The notes beneath the pieces were generated by a model. That model worked only from the letters and a program-made list of their open reading frames with translations. It did not search any database and was not told the DNA's origin. From NCBI GenBank assembly GCA_016219875.1, contig JACRJZ010000038.1, positions 1-55,733 of the forward strand: a DNA stretch of 55,733 bases. Reading direction: 5' to 3'. The DNA comes from Verrucomicrobiota bacterium (GTDB lineage: Bacteria > Verrucomicrobiota > Verrucomicrobiia > Limisphaerales > JACRJZ01). Numbering within the stretch: the stretch's first letter is position 1; every line of letters starts with the position of its first letter. This document shows, piece after piece, positions 17,231 through 25,568 of this stretch. The translations under genes and the position numbers were made by a program.

Positions 17231-17273
17231 GTGAAATGAACTTCCGGCCACACGGCGTGGCCGCCTCTACTTC

Positions 17274-18176
17274 ATGGACTGCCCCTCTTCGGACTGCCCA
17301 CAAAGCTCCCCCACGAAACTTGGCGTCAAGCTGATGCGCCTGCGCCCGTGGGTGCAGACGGCCTTTCTTGGCGTCTGGCTGGCGCCGCTGGGGCAGTGGC
17401 TGCGCGGCATTCCGTCGTGTGTGTTCCACTGCTACTCTTGCCCGTTGTCGTCGTTCGCCTGCCCGGTCGGCGTGGCGGCGAACTACGCGGCGCTGTTTCC
17501 CGTGGCGATGGAAGTCCCGTATCTGCTCCTCGGCGTGCTGCTGCTGGCCGGGGCGGTGAGTGGCTCGCTCGCGTGCGGCTGGGCGTGCCCATTTGGCTAC
17601 GTTCAGGATTTGCTGGGCAAGCTCTCGCCGGTGAAGCTTCGCCTTCCGGGCTGGCTCGGCTACACGCGCTACGTGGTGTTGGTCGGCTTGGTCGTGCTCC
17701 TGCCGATGTGGCTTGGCTCGCGCGGCGTGCCCTTCGAGGAGCAGGAAATTTCCATCTGCCGTCTCTGTCCCGCGGGGGCGCTGGAGGCCGGGCTGCCCTA
17801 CTCGGTGCAGAGTTTCATGGCGGGCAACGGCTGGCTGATGAGCTGGTTCAAGACCGGCATCCTCGCCGCGTTCTTGCTGGCGGCGCTGTTCTTCAATCGT
17901 CCTTGGTGCCGCGTGCTCTGTCCGCTGGGCGGCTTCCTGGCGCTGTTCAACCGCTTCAGCCTCTTTCATCTCCGGTTCAACGCCAGCACGTGTGTCGAGT
18001 GCAACCTCTGCCGCAGCCGTTGCTCCATGGGCGTGAAGCTCGACCGGAAAGTCAACGTGACTGGCTGTGTGCGCTGCCTGGAATGCACCACGTGCGGCGC
18101 GGTGGAACCGGCGTTCGCGCTGCCGGAACGAGCCGCCAAACCGGGCGGTGACGATGCGATGAAGCCACGGGTGTGA
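17274..18176 (+). CDS. NapH/YccM-like membrane polyferredoxin (4Fe-4S)
   Basis: This 300-residue membrane protein combines about five transmembrane helices with many cysteine motifs. N-terminal are 'CYSCPLSSFACPVG' and 'CGWACPFGYVQDL', then 'CRLCPAG' and 'CRVLCPLGG', the loops typical of NapH, NosR and RnfX-like electron carriers. Near the C-terminus two ferredoxin-type clusters are expected from 'CVECNLCRSRCSMG' and 'CVRCLECTTC'. Such proteins pass electrons between the quinone pool and extracytoplasmic redox partners. No reductase, FMN-binding or nosZ-like gene is adjacent, so the partner is unknown; the 120-residue protein upstream is a candidate. The start could also be Met21 (17334). I kept 17274 because the reading is open and does not overlap the gene before it. 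Confidence 0.82.
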   Translation: MDCPSSDCPQSSPTKLGVKLMRLRPWVQTAFLGVWLAPLGQWLRGIPSCVFHCYSCPLSSFACPVGVAANYAALFPVAMEVPYLLLGVLLLAGAVSGSLACGWACPFGYVQDLLGKLSPVKLRLPGWLGYTRYVVLVGLVVLLPMWLGSRGVPFEEQEISICRLCPAGALEAGLPYSVQSFMAGNGWLMSWFKTGILAAFLLAALFFNRPWCRVLCPLGGFLALFNRFSLFHLRFNASTCVECNLCRSRCSMGVKLDRKVNVTGCVRCLECTTCGAVEPAFALPERAAKPGGDDAMKPRV

Positions 18177-18339
18177 TGGCCTTGAGCTTTCGTGATGAGC
18201 ACAGGAACATCACCTGCGGGTGAAGTCAGCTTGGTGGGGCGAGCGTACCCGCGAGCCGGATTGGACCGTGGGCGGCTCGCGACGACGCTCGCCCTACCAA
18301 CAGACCCCAGTCTCAGCAAGGGTCGAGGCGCCAGCCGCG
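18177..18339. repeat. GGGGCGAGCGT palindromic repeat
   Basis: Between two convergent genes lies an inverted pair: GGTGGGGCGAGCGTACCCGC from 18233 and the complementary segment from 18273 to 18299 ending GACGCTCGCCCTACCA. Each arm is about 26 bases. In this position the structure could also stop transcription from both sides, but no U-tract is seen. Confidence 0.6.
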
Positions 18340-19674
18340 CTACTTCGCCTGCACCCGCCGGTATTTCTCCAGCGCCCACTGCTGCCACTCGATCTTTTTC
18401 TGGTTGCGGAGCGCGGGATTTTTCCACTCGGTGGACGCGAGCTTCAGTCCCGCGGCATCGCCAAGCGGCACGCGGCCCAACTCCTGCAAGTCGCCGTCCT
18501 GTAAGCCGCGTCGGATGACGGTCCGCCAGGCGTTTTGGAGTTCCGTGTGCGTATCGACCAGCAGCGCGCCGGCCAAGCCCGCCACGATCTCGCGGCGGTC
18601 GCGGCCCAGCTTGGAGTCATAGACGAATTTCGCCTTCAGGTCGAACGGCGAGAACTCGATGTTGCTGGCGTCGCGATAGCGCGTGTAAAAGTCGGGCCGG
18701 ATCGACATTCGGTCGATGCTGAATTCCTGTGGCCCGCCCGGCTGGCCGCGCTGGAGGAACCAAATCTTCTGGCCGTCCTCCGACAACACGAAGTCGATGA
18801 ACCGTTGCGCTGTGGCCAAGTTGGGCGCGCCCCGGAGGATGCAGAGGCCGTCCGGGTTCAGCGCGGCGAAGTCCTGCGGCAGCACGAAGGTGACGTTCGT
18901 CTTGCCCGACGCAGCGACTTGCGAGAAACCGTAGAAGTCGATGGCGAACCCGTAGGCCGTTTCGCCCAGCGTCACGTCCTTGGCCGTGGAAGAGGAGACG
19001 CGGTCGAACTTGCGCACATTGCCACCGATCTGCGTGAGCACCTGCCAGCCGCGTTCCCAGCCGTAGAACTGGAGGATCGACTCGAACATCACGTTCATGG
19101 TGCTGCTGTGCCGCGGATCGCCCGCGCCCACCCAGCCGAAGAATTCCGGGCGGGCCAGGTCTTCCCAGCGCGTCGCATTTGGAAGGTGCGCCAGCCGTTG
19201 GAGCCGCGTGTTCTGCAGGATGCCGAAGCTCGACAGCACCGCGCCGAACCAGGCGAAGTCGCGGTCGTAGAGTTCGATGCCGTTCAACTCGCGCGGAATC
19301 TTGCCCATGATCTCCGGCGGCGGCTGGTAACGCTGGGCCAGCTTCTTGTCGCTGAAGAGAAGGAACGGCTCCAGCCCGCCGCCGAAGAAACAGTCGATGC
19401 CGATGCCGTCGGGCTTACGGGCGAACTCGGACTGGACGAACTTGAGCGCGTCTGACGTGCCGCCCAGATCGCGCCACTCGACTGAGGCGGGGGCGTTGAA
19501 CTTCGCTTGATGCCAACGGGCGAAGCCGCGGGCAAATTCCGTGCGGATGGCTTCGACGTGCGGAGTGATGACGATGACCCGCGCCTCGGCGGCACGCGAG
19601 GGCAGGGCGGCAGCCAGCGAAGCCATCGCCCAGCAGAACAGCACGCGGCACCAGTTCATGAGCCGACTCGGCAT
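18340..19674 (-). CDS. ABC-transporter periplasmic solute-binding protein
   Basis: The 444-residue product has an export signal ('CRVLFCWAMASLAAALPSRA'). The body is of the iron/thiamine/putrescine type of extracellular solute-binding protein: 'VIVITPHVEAIRTEFARGFARWH', 'GIDCFFGGG', a hinge-like 'WEDLARPEFFGWVGAGDPRHSSTMN', and 'AAQRFIDFVLSEDGQKI'-like C-terminal helices ('LATAQRFIDFVLSEDGQKIWFLQ'). A type 2 periplasmic fold is expected, probably binding a metal complex or small anion; the ligand cannot be read. No permease or ATPase gene is next to it, so it is an orphan within this window. ATG 19674 (MPSRLMNW) is preferred to the longer ORF because the signal peptide starts there; ATG 19659 is also possible. 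Confidence 0.8.
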   Translation of the reverse strand: MPSRLMNWCRVLFCWAMASLAAALPSRAAEARVIVITPHVEAIRTEFARGFARWHQAKFNAPASVEWRDLGGTSDALKFVQSEFARKPDGIGIDCFFGGGLEPFLLFSDKKLAQRYQPPPEIMGKIPRELNGIELYDRDFAWFGAVLSSFGILQNTRLQRLAHLPNATRWEDLARPEFFGWVGAGDPRHSSTMNVMFESILQFYGWERGWQVLTQIGGNVRKFDRVSSSTAKDVTLGETAYGFAIDFYGFSQVAASGKTNVTFVLPQDFAALNPDGLCILRGAPNLATAQRFIDFVLSEDGQKIWFLQRGQPGGPQEFSIDRMSIRPDFYTRYRDASNIEFSPFDLKAKFVYDSKLGRDRREIVAGLAGALLVDTHTELQNAWRTVIRRGLQDGDLQELGRVPLGDAAGLKLASTEWKNPALRNQKKIEWQQWALEKYRRVQAK

Positions 19675-19849
19675 GGACGAAAACGTAGGCAAAGCTCTTC
19701 GAAGGTCCAACGCGAAAAGCAGAAGCCGTGGGATAGGCGTCGCGCCTGTCTCCATTCCTCACTTGCGTTCATTGAAGAGAGGCGCCATGCGTCCCGCGGA
19801 AGGTCCCTTCCGCTACCAATCGGAGCCAGGCGCGACGCCTGTCCTACGT
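19675..19849. repeat. GCGTCGCGCCTG inverted repeat
   Basis: This short gap between htpX and the solute-binding protein gene carries GATAGGCGTCGCGCCTGTC (19732-19750). A near-complement, CCAGGCGCGACGCCTGTCC, begins at 19827. It is probably a member of the same class of palindromic repeats found in the other gaps. Confidence 0.5.
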
Positions 19850-20761
19850 TTACACCCGCGCCTGCTCCAGCCGGGCGATGCGTTCTTGCAGCGGCGGGTG
19901 CGTGGAGAACAGGGCCGCGAAGCCGCCTTGCTTGCCGGAAATCTTGAACGCCTGGAAGCCTTGCGCATGTTGCGCCTCAACAGCGGCCACCGCCGGATCG
20001 TGCAGCCGTTGCAGGGCGCGCAGCGCGCCGAGCATGTTGCCGCGGCCCGCGTAGGCCGCACCGCCGGCGTCGGCGCGGAATTCGCGCTGGCGGGAGAACC
20101 AGTTCACGATCAGCATGCCCAGCATGGAGAGCACGACCTGAAACACCATCACCAGCATGAACTGCATGAAATAACCGCCGCCGCGCTCATCGCGCGAGCG
20201 CAGGGCCTGGCTGACTACGAACGCCAGCACCCGCGCCAGGAACATGACGAAGGCGTTGATCACGCCTTGCAGGAGCGTCATCGTCACCATGTCGCCGTTG
20301 GCGATGTGGGCCACTTCATGGGCCAGGACGCCGGCGACTTCGCTGGAGCGCATCGAGTTGAGCAGGCCGCTGGACACGGCGACGAGCGAGCGCGAGCGCG
20401 TCGGGCCAGTGGCAAAGGCGTTCACCTCCGGCGATTCATAGACGCCCACCTCGGGCATCTTGGGCAGTCCGGCACGGCGGGAGAGTTCGTACACCGTCTC
20501 GATGAGTTCGCGCGCGTCAGGGCTGGTCGTGTCCGGTGAGATGACTTGCACGCCCATCATCCACTTGGCGGAAAGGCGGGAGATGGCCAGCGAAAACAGT
20601 GCTCCCGCGAAGCCCCAGATCAGGCACATCACGGCCAAGCCGGTCAGCCCGCCTTGCGGGAAATAGCGGTCCACGCCCAGCAGGGCCAGCACGATGGAGA
20701 TCGTGGCCACCACCAGCATGTTCACCAAGCCGAAGAGAAAAAGTCGTTTCGCCATTTGCAT
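19850..20761 (-). CDS. htpX: Membrane zinc metalloprotease HtpX
   Basis: This protein of 303 residues is the usual size for the M48B family. Two N-terminal transmembrane helices (about 7-29 and 38-60) precede the soluble part. The zinc site 'LAHEVAHIANGD' places His148 and His152 with catalytic Glu149. Two further hydrophobic stretches follow (about 163-185 and 198-221). The third ligand is Glu in 'SRQREFRADAGGA' (about residue 227). HtpX degrades misfolded membrane proteins, working alongside FtsH. The C-terminal 'LFSTHPPLQERIARLE' motif is also standard. The gene stands between guaB and the solute-binding protein gene on the same strand, with gaps of 143 and 175 bases, so it is probably transcribed on its own. 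Confidence 0.95.
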   Translation of the reverse strand: MQMAKRLFLFGLVNMLVVATISIVLALLGVDRYFPQGGLTGLAVMCLIWGFAGALFSLAISRLSAKWMMGVQVISPDTTSPDARELIETVYELSRRAGLPKMPEVGVYESPEVNAFATGPTRSRSLVAVSSGLLNSMRSSEVAGVLAHEVAHIANGDMVTMTLLQGVINAFVMFLARVLAFVVSQALRSRDERGGGYFMQFMLVMVFQVVLSMLGMLIVNWFSRQREFRADAGGAAYAGRGNMLGALRALQRLHDPAVAAVEAQHAQGFQAFKISGKQGGFAALFSTHPPLQERIARLEQARV

Positions 20762-20904
20762 ACCGTCAAAAGTCGTTGGTTCTCTGAATGTCGTTCAACC
20801 TCTGCGAACCGTTCGCGGGTTGGACGCGGGAGGACTCAGGAGCGTTCAACCTTCGTCCCCGCCGGCGCAAAAGATAGCGGGAGGATGGAGGTTTGCAACG
20901 GGTC

Positions 20905-22464
20905 TCAATTCCCCGTCTTCAACTCCACCACGTCATGCGGGGCGGCTTCCTTGATGCCGGCGGGGCTGACGCGGATGTAGCGGGCGTGGTCGCGAAGCTC
21001 CGGCAGGTTCGCCGCGCCCAAGTAACCCAGGCCGGACTGGATGCCGCCGATGAGCGTGGCCAGCACGCGGTCGGCGGAGCCGGCGGATTCCTTGAGGGCC
21101 TCGATGCCTTCGGCGGCTACCTTGCGGTTCGGGTCTTTGTCGTGGCCGTAACGCGCAGCGGAGCCGGCCTTCATCGCGGCGAGACTGCCCATGCCGCGGT
21201 ATTGCTTGTAGAGTTTGCCGCCGATCTCCACCACTTCGCCCGGCGCCTCGCTGCAACCGGCGAGCAGCCCGCCGCAGACGACGGCGTTGGCCAGGGTGAG
21301 CGCCTTGACGATGTCCCCCGACTTGGTGATGCCGCCGTCGGCCACGATGGTGACGCCTTTCTTTTTCGCGGCGCGGGAGGTGACGTAGAGGGCCGTGAGT
21401 TGTGGAATGCCCACTCCGGCCACCAGCCGCGTGGTGCAAATCGAGCCTGGCCCTTGCCCCACTTTCACGATGTGCGCGCCAGCCTGGGCGAGGAATTCCA
21501 CGCCCGCCGCGGTGGTGACGTTGCCGGCGAGAAGCGGGAGTTTCGGGAAGGCCTCGCGCAGCATCTTCACCGTCTCGCCCACGCCTTTGCTGTGGCCGTG
21601 GGCCGTGGATACCGCCACCGCGTCCAGGCCGCGCTCCACCAGGGCGCCGACGTGGGTGAGGATGCGCCCGCGGTCCAGTTCGCCGAAAGCGTTGCGCGTG
21701 GCGGAAACGGCCGCGCCGCAAAGGAGCCGGTGGTTCGCGTCGCGGGCGGGTTTGAACTGGGCGTTGCGCTCGATCATGATGCGCTCGACGTCGTTCAGGG
21801 TGAACAGCCCGCGCAACCGGTCGTCGTCATCGACCACAAGCAGTTTGTGAATGCCGGGATGGTCGAGGAAGAATTTGTCCGCACGGCCAATCGGGTCGCG
21901 GCCCAGTTCCTTCTTGTTGATCGTCTGCACCTGGGAACGCGGCGTGAGGACCTCGGCCGCCTTCTTCATCGCGTAGCGCGGCTTGACGACGTGGCCGGAG
22001 AGCAGCCCTTCGAGCTTCCCCTGCGCGGACACCACGGGGAACGTGCGGAAGCCGTAGCGTTTGGTTTCGATCATCTCCAGCACGTCGCCGATCAACAATT
22101 CCGGCGCGACCTTGATCGGGTCCTGGATGAGGCCGTGGACGTGGTTCTTCACCCGGCTCACCTCGGACAACTGCTGGCGCTCCGTCATGTTGTAGTGGAT
22201 CAGCCCCAGGCCGCCGTTCAGGGCCATGGCGATGGCCATGCGCGACTCCGTCACGGTGTCCATGTCGGCGGAGATGATGGGGATGTTGAGGTGCAAACCC
22301 TCGGCGAGTTGCGTTTCGAGCACCGTGTCGCGCGGGAGGATTTCCGAGAAGTGCGTGGCCAGCGTGACGTCGTCGAACGTCAGCGCCAGTTTGCTGTTGG
22401 CCGGGAAAAATTCATCGGCCGGTTTGAAGAAGTGGGCGTCGAGGTTGTCGGCTGGTTTCGCCAT
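20905..22464 (-). CDS. guaB: IMP dehydrogenase
   Basis: This enzyme converts IMP to XMP with NAD+, the first committed step of GMP synthesis. The 519 residues start with the barrel entry '[20 protein letters not shown]'. A pair of CBS domains follows (about 110-230; '[11 protein letters not shown]' and '[19 protein letters not shown]'). The barrel then resumes with '[15 protein letters not shown]' and the catalytic loop 'GPGSICTTR' (Cys about 343). '[16 protein letters not shown]' binds the phosphate, and 'YRGMGSL' is the nucleotide loop. The protein is full length and no feature is missing. The upstream DNA is an 800-bp repeat region in which no promoter was recognised. Confidence 0.95.
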   Translation of the reverse strand: MAKPADNLDAHFFKPADEFFPANSKLALTFDDVTLATHFSEILPRDTVLETQLAEGLHLNIPIISADMDTVTESRMAIAMALNGGLGLIHYNMTERQQLSEVSRVKNHVHGLIQDPIKVAPELLIGDVLEMIETKRYGFRTFPVVSAQGKLEGLLSGHVVKPRYAMKKAAEVLTPRSQVQTINKKELGRDPIGRADKFFLDHPGIHKLLVVDDDDRLRGLFTLNDVERIMIERNAQFKPARDANHRLLCGAAVSATRNAFGELDRGRILTHVGALVERGLDAVAVSTAHGHSKGVGETVKMLREAFPKLPLLAGNVTTAAGVEFLAQAGAHIVKVGQGPGSICTTRLVAGVGIPQLTALYVTSRAAKKKGVTIVADGGITKSGDIVKALTLANAVVCGGLLAGCSEAPGEVVEIGGKLYKQYRGMGSLAAMKAGSAARYGHDKDPNRKVAAEGIEALKESAGSADRVLATLIGGIQSGLGYLGAANLPELRDHARYIRVSPAGIKEAAPHDVVELKTGN

Positions 22465-23266
22465 GTCGGAATGTCACAAACGAGGGCTTTCTGTGGCAAG
22501 AGGAAACTGGGGGCGCGATGCCTCGCAAGCTCAGCGAAATCCTGGCCCGCCGCGTGAGGGCACGCGGCCTGCCAGGCGCAGGTGTAGGCCGGGTCCCCTG
22601 ACCCGGCGTTCGCCCCGAAGTGCAGGTCGCTGCGGTTCGTCAACGATTTAGCCTGAATTCCGAAATCGGATGGGGAGAGCGCGCGGCCCGCGTGCGGGTT
22701 TCGGCGGCCCGCCGAAACCTTCCACACTACTGGCTGGAGAGCGACGCGGTTTCTTTCCAAACGGGCCGCCTCTGCAAGAGGACGAGGCGGAGCGGGTTGT
22801 CCGGCGGGCCGCCGGACAACACACGCCGGTGGCGTGTGCTCCCCAACTTCGGAGTTCTGATTCAGACACTCCCGATGTCCAGTGTTGAACTTCTCCCATC
22901 CCTTGGCACACTCCGCAGCGATGTCCATGAGTTGTTTCCAGGAATGCCGAGCCACGCTGTCCGAACGTCCTCCGTGTGGCTCACGCCCCTGGCTCGCTGG
23001 CATCGTCCAGACCGAGGAATCGCGCCGATGGCGTGGGGCGAGGCCCCACGCTGGTATGCACCGGACCTTTGGCCCTGGATGGGCGGGCGATGGGACGGAG
23101 TCCGGTACGGATGGATTCGAGGAATTTTGGGAGGCATTGGGGAGCACGGCCAGTCGGGTCGGCTAGCGCCAACGGCGCGTCTTCATATCAGCCTGGGGCG
23201 CCGCCCCAGGCCACGAACCGGCAATGCAACCAGGGCTGAAAGCCCGTTCCACTGCGACTTTTTGTT
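22465..23266. repeat. 800-bp intergenic repeat mosaic
   Basis: No protein-like ORF is found here. Recognisable pieces include CCGCCGCGTGAGGGCACGCG (22547-22566, repeated at 26.53 kb) and GTAGGCCGGGTCCCCTGACC (22583-22602, with a relative at 34.98 kb). An AT-balanced middle part (about 22850-23000) resembles decayed coding sequence but is not identifiable. The block closes with a palindrome CAGCCTGGGGCGCCGCCCCA (from about 23189) and a CAGGGCTGAAAGCCCG unit (about 23228-23243). Several overlapping ORFs on both strands are artefacts of high GC. Confidence 0.55.
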
Positions 23267-24070
23267 CTATGTCATTGGGGCGGACGCGATGTGAGTGCCA
23301 ATCTCTTCAACCTTCATCAATCCCAAATCGTAGGTGTTTGGTAGTCGATCAACGCGCCAAATATCGACTCTGTAATTTGCCTTCATCAGGACATCCTGGA
23401 GGTCATTGCGATGCTGTTCGAGGAAGCGGTAGCCGAGAATGACGGCGGTGAGTTTCTCCTTTGGAAATGGCATTTTCTTTGGTTCGTCGCCTTGAAAGAC
23501 CAATCGCCACTCCTCCTGAAACTGCCAAGGCAGCGATTTGCAGAACGCCAGTTCGTCATCCTCGCCAGGTTCAAGAGCGAAGTGGCCGAGGTCTGTAGGC
23601 GAATGACAGTAAACGACCGGCTTTGCTCTTCGGAAGAACTCGTGGTCCGTATCAAAGACCAAGCAGATTCCGGTATGTTTTGCAGCGTAGAAGGCCCACA
23701 TGAGCTCACTTCCAAAGTGGGCGGAGAAACAGACGATCCGCGTGTGGCGTCGGGACTTCCGCCGGCCCATCGCACGCAAGACCTTCTGGTCTTGCGGGTC
23801 GGTGACGGTTTTCTCGTTTAACTCAGTGATCGCACCGATGTTGTACTTATCCATCAGAGGATGGACGCCGTCCAAGTCGAGAAGAACAAAACGATCCATG
23901 TCCAAAGGACTGCCCGTTGCATGCGCTCCGAGGAGGGTGTCATGCGGATCGTCGAGCTCATGCGGAGAAGGGCAATAAAAGGCGCCTTCCTCCAAGAGCT
24001 CGCGTGTGCGGTTCTTACCGGCAGGATTCCACGTCCGGAATTTGAAAAGTTTTGGCGGGATTGAAGGCAA
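23267..24070 (-). CDS. DUF2971 domain protein
   Basis: This 267-residue soluble protein has the DUF2971 pattern: 'PPKLFKFRTWN' at the N-terminus, 'GAFYCPSPHELDDPHDT', then 'TRIVCFSAHFGSELMWAFYAAKHTGICLVFDTD', and a C-terminal 'WRLVF' segment ('FQEEWRLVFQGDEP'). The family's biochemical role is not established. Members are often found in accessory or defence-related regions. Here it lies between a repeat mosaic and a toxin-antitoxin pair, which suggests variable DNA. A function beyond this cannot be given. Confidence 0.8.
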   Translation of the reverse strand: MPSIPPKLFKFRTWNPAGKNRTRELLEEGAFYCPSPHELDDPHDTLLGAHATGSPLDMDRFVLLDLDGVHPLMDKYNIGAITELNEKTVTDPQDQKVLRAMGRRKSRRHTRIVCFSAHFGSELMWAFYAAKHTGICLVFDTDHEFFRRAKPVVYCHSPTDLGHFALEPGEDDELAFCKSLPWQFQEEWRLVFQGDEPKKMPFPKEKLTAVILGYRFLEQHRNDLQDVLMKANYRVDIWRVDRLPNTYDLGLMKVEEIGTHIASAPMT

Positions 24071-24151
24071 AGGAAAGGGCGTTGGTATCGAGTTGCGGTG
24101 CTATCGGGATCGGTCCAGAAACCTGTCCCGCCTACCGCAGAACGGAGTGCG

Positions 24152-24439
24152 TTATGTCGCCTCCACCAGTTCCACTTTCAGCGTCTTGCCCAAGGCGCGG
24201 GCCAAACGGTCAATCACGGTCAGCGGCGCGCCCTCCGCGTTGGCTTCAATGCGAGCGATGGTGGTCTTTGGAGTCTTGGCACGTTTGGCGAGGGCGTCCT
24301 GAGTCAGCCCCGCTTCTTCACGGGCCTGGCGCAAGAGCAGACCCAGCTTGAACTCCTCGTAGCCTGCGTCATAGCCGTCCGCAAATTCAGGATCGCGCCG
24401 CTTGCGCGCCTCGACGTATTGCTGCAAATCGCTCTTCAT
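24152..24439 (-). CDS. HigA-type antitoxin with XRE helix-turn-helix
   Basis: The 95-residue product has a helix-turn-helix in its second half: 'GLLLRQAREEAGLTQDALAKRAKTPKTTIARIEANAEGAPLTVIDRLARALGKTLKVELV'. Its ATG (24439) overlaps the stop of the toxin gene by four bases (ATGA), so the two are translationally coupled. The toxin-first order is typical of HigBA. The antitoxin should neutralise the toxin and repress their shared promoter. A much longer ORF in this frame (to 25210) runs across the toxin gene in another frame and is not real. Confidence 0.88.
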   Translation of the reverse strand: MKSDLQQYVEARKRRDPEFADGYDAGYEEFKLGLLLRQAREEAGLTQDALAKRAKTPKTTIARIEANAEGAPLTVIDRLARALGKTLKVELVEAT

Positions 24440-24789
24440 GGTTTGAACTTTCGGTTGAAGTGTTCGAGCCGTCGCGCTTCCGCCAGACGGATTTCGCCCG
24501 GCGGCGTCTTCTGCGTTTTCTTGGCAAAACCGTTCGTCACGATGATCAGATGGCCGGCTTCCCAGAAGCCCAGGAGCCGAAACGAGTCGCTCGCGAAGTC
24601 CGCCCGGACTTCCCAAATGTCCCTGGTGCCGGTCAGCTTCTTCAGATACTGCTCCGGCACGCGCGGCAAGTCTTCGATGGCCTGCAGCACCCACAGCACT
24701 TTCCGCGCTGCCTTGGGCGGCAATGCGTCCAGAAACTCCTGCACCGGCGCGCGTCCGCCGGCGGTCGTGTAGAAGTTCACTTTCCGCAT
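24436..24789 (-). CDS. HigB/RelE-type toxin (Gp49-like, phage-derived family)
   Basis: This 117-residue protein is of the RelE/HigB fold: 'VNFYTTAGGRAPVQEFLDALPPKAARKVLWVLQAIEDLPRVPEQYLKKLTGTRDIWEVRADFASDSFRLLGFWEAGHLIIVTNGFAKKTQKTP'. The pattern 'IWEVRADF...FRLLGFW....LIIV.NGFAKKTQKTP' is typical of Gp49-like toxins, which are ribosome-dependent mRNA interferases. It is coupled to the antitoxin gene directly downstream. A candidate promoter lies immediately upstream, with its -10 only a few bases before the ATG, and would give a leaderless message. Confidence 0.88.
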   Translation of the reverse strand: MRKVNFYTTAGGRAPVQEFLDALPPKAARKVLWVLQAIEDLPRVPEQYLKKLTGTRDIWEVRADFASDSFRLLGFWEAGHLIIVTNGFAKKTQKTPPGEIRLAEARRLEHFNRKFKP

Positions 24790-24795
24790 GGACGG

Positions 24796-24890
24796 AAGTT
24801 AGCGTGATCGTCGTTGAGCCGTCAACGGATGGTTGAAGCCCGCTTGCGGCAGGTGGTCGGCGAGGATGTCCGCGCCGTGACCACGCTAAC
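24796..24890 (-). promoter_or_regulatory. Candidate promoter and operator of the toxin-antitoxin pair
   Basis: Reading on the minus strand, TTGACG (24825-24820) and TAACTT (24801-24796) are separated by 18 bases, ahead of the toxin ATG at 24789. The -10 box overlaps one arm of an inverted repeat: GTTAGCGTGATC at 24798-24809 and GACCACGCTAAC at 24879-24890 on the plus strand (11 of 12 bases complementary). This is a natural place for the antitoxin to bind, although the arms could instead belong to a dispersed repeat. Confidence 0.3.
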
Positions 24891-24972
24891 GCAGTGTGCT
24901 GCGGAAAACCTGAAGGGACGAGCGTGTTCGGCGGGCCGCGTGCGTTCCTTGCCCTCTGCGCAGTTTTCCGGC

Positions 24973-25548
24973 CTACACGAGCTTCGCCAACTCCGCCTGG
25001 CTTGCCGCCAGCACCTCTTGATGCAGGGACTTGCCGTGGGAATCCATCGTCACCACGGCGGGGAAGGCCTTGACCTCGAATTCCCAGATCGCTTCCGGGG
25101 CGCCGAACTGGTCCATCAGATAAACGTTGCGCACTTTGGTGATGCACTCGCCCAGCACTTGCGCCGCGCCGCCGACGGCGTGGAGATAGACGCAGCCGGC
25201 TTCCTGGCACGCCGCGAGGGTGCGCTCGCCCATGCCGCCCTTGCCGATGACGCCGCGCAGCCCGAACTGGCGGATGATCTGGCCTTGGTACGGCTCCTCA
25301 CGTGCCGACGTGGTGGGGCCAGCGGCGACGCATTTCCACTGGCCTTGTTCGTCTTTGATGACCACCGGCCCGCAGTGATAGAGGATGCCGTTGCGCAAAT
25401 CCACGCCCGGCGGAAGCGCGCCGCCTTCGTGGAGGTATTTGTGGACCGCGTCGCGCCCGGTGAAGAGCACGCCGGTGATGGCAACTTCGTCGCCCACCTT
25501 GAGCGCGCGGATTTTGTCTTCGGTGAAGGGAGCCGTCAGGGAAATCAT
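24973..25548 (-). CDS. Class I fumarate hydratase, beta subunit (C-terminal domain type)
   Basis: The 191-residue product corresponds to the C-terminal domain of iron-sulfur fumarases (TtdB/FumB-C type). Motifs include 'VGDEVAITGVLFTGRDAVHKYL', 'GILYHCGPVV', 'AAGPTTSAREEPY' and 'VIGKGGMGERTLAACQEAGCVYLHAVGGAA'. Together with the alpha subunit it interconverts fumarate and malate in the citric acid cycle; the closely related tartrate dehydratase cannot be fully excluded. ATG 25548 is chosen, since the longer reading begins inside the spacer 20 bases from the alpha-subunit stop. It is co-transcribed with the alpha subunit. Confidence 0.9.
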   Translation of the reverse strand: MISLTAPFTEDKIRALKVGDEVAITGVLFTGRDAVHKYLHEGGALPPGVDLRNGILYHCGPVVIKDEQGQWKCVAAGPTTSAREEPYQGQIIRQFGLRGVIGKGGMGERTLAACQEAGCVYLHAVGGAAQVLGECITKVRNVYLMDQFGAPEAIWEFEVKAFPAVVTMDSHGKSLHQEVLAASQAELAKLV

Positions 25549-25568
25549 GGTGGTGGAAGGCAACGGAG

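Noticed and set aside
17228..17239. TGA at the end of the 120-residue protein as a second Sec codon
   Set aside because: A second in-frame TGA follows three codons later (17237), with no protein-like sequence after it and no hairpin seen.
16652..17251. Minus-strand ORFs of 199 and 154 codons over tRNA-Sec
   Set aside because: They run antisense through the tRNA gene and the small membrane-protein gene. Translated tRNA sequence explains their apparent motif 'GGGWESNPP'-like segments.
20893..22557. Plus-strand ORF of 554 codons
   Set aside because: It is antisense to guaB, which has all IMP dehydrogenase motifs.
22380..23147. Minus-strand ORF across the guaB start
   Set aside because: It mixes guaB antiframe sequence with repeat DNA; no domain or start site is convincing.
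24440..25210. Long N-terminal extension of the antitoxin ORF
   Set aside because: It overlaps the toxin gene in another frame and part of the fumarase beta gene. The real antitoxin starts at the ATGA overlap at 24439.
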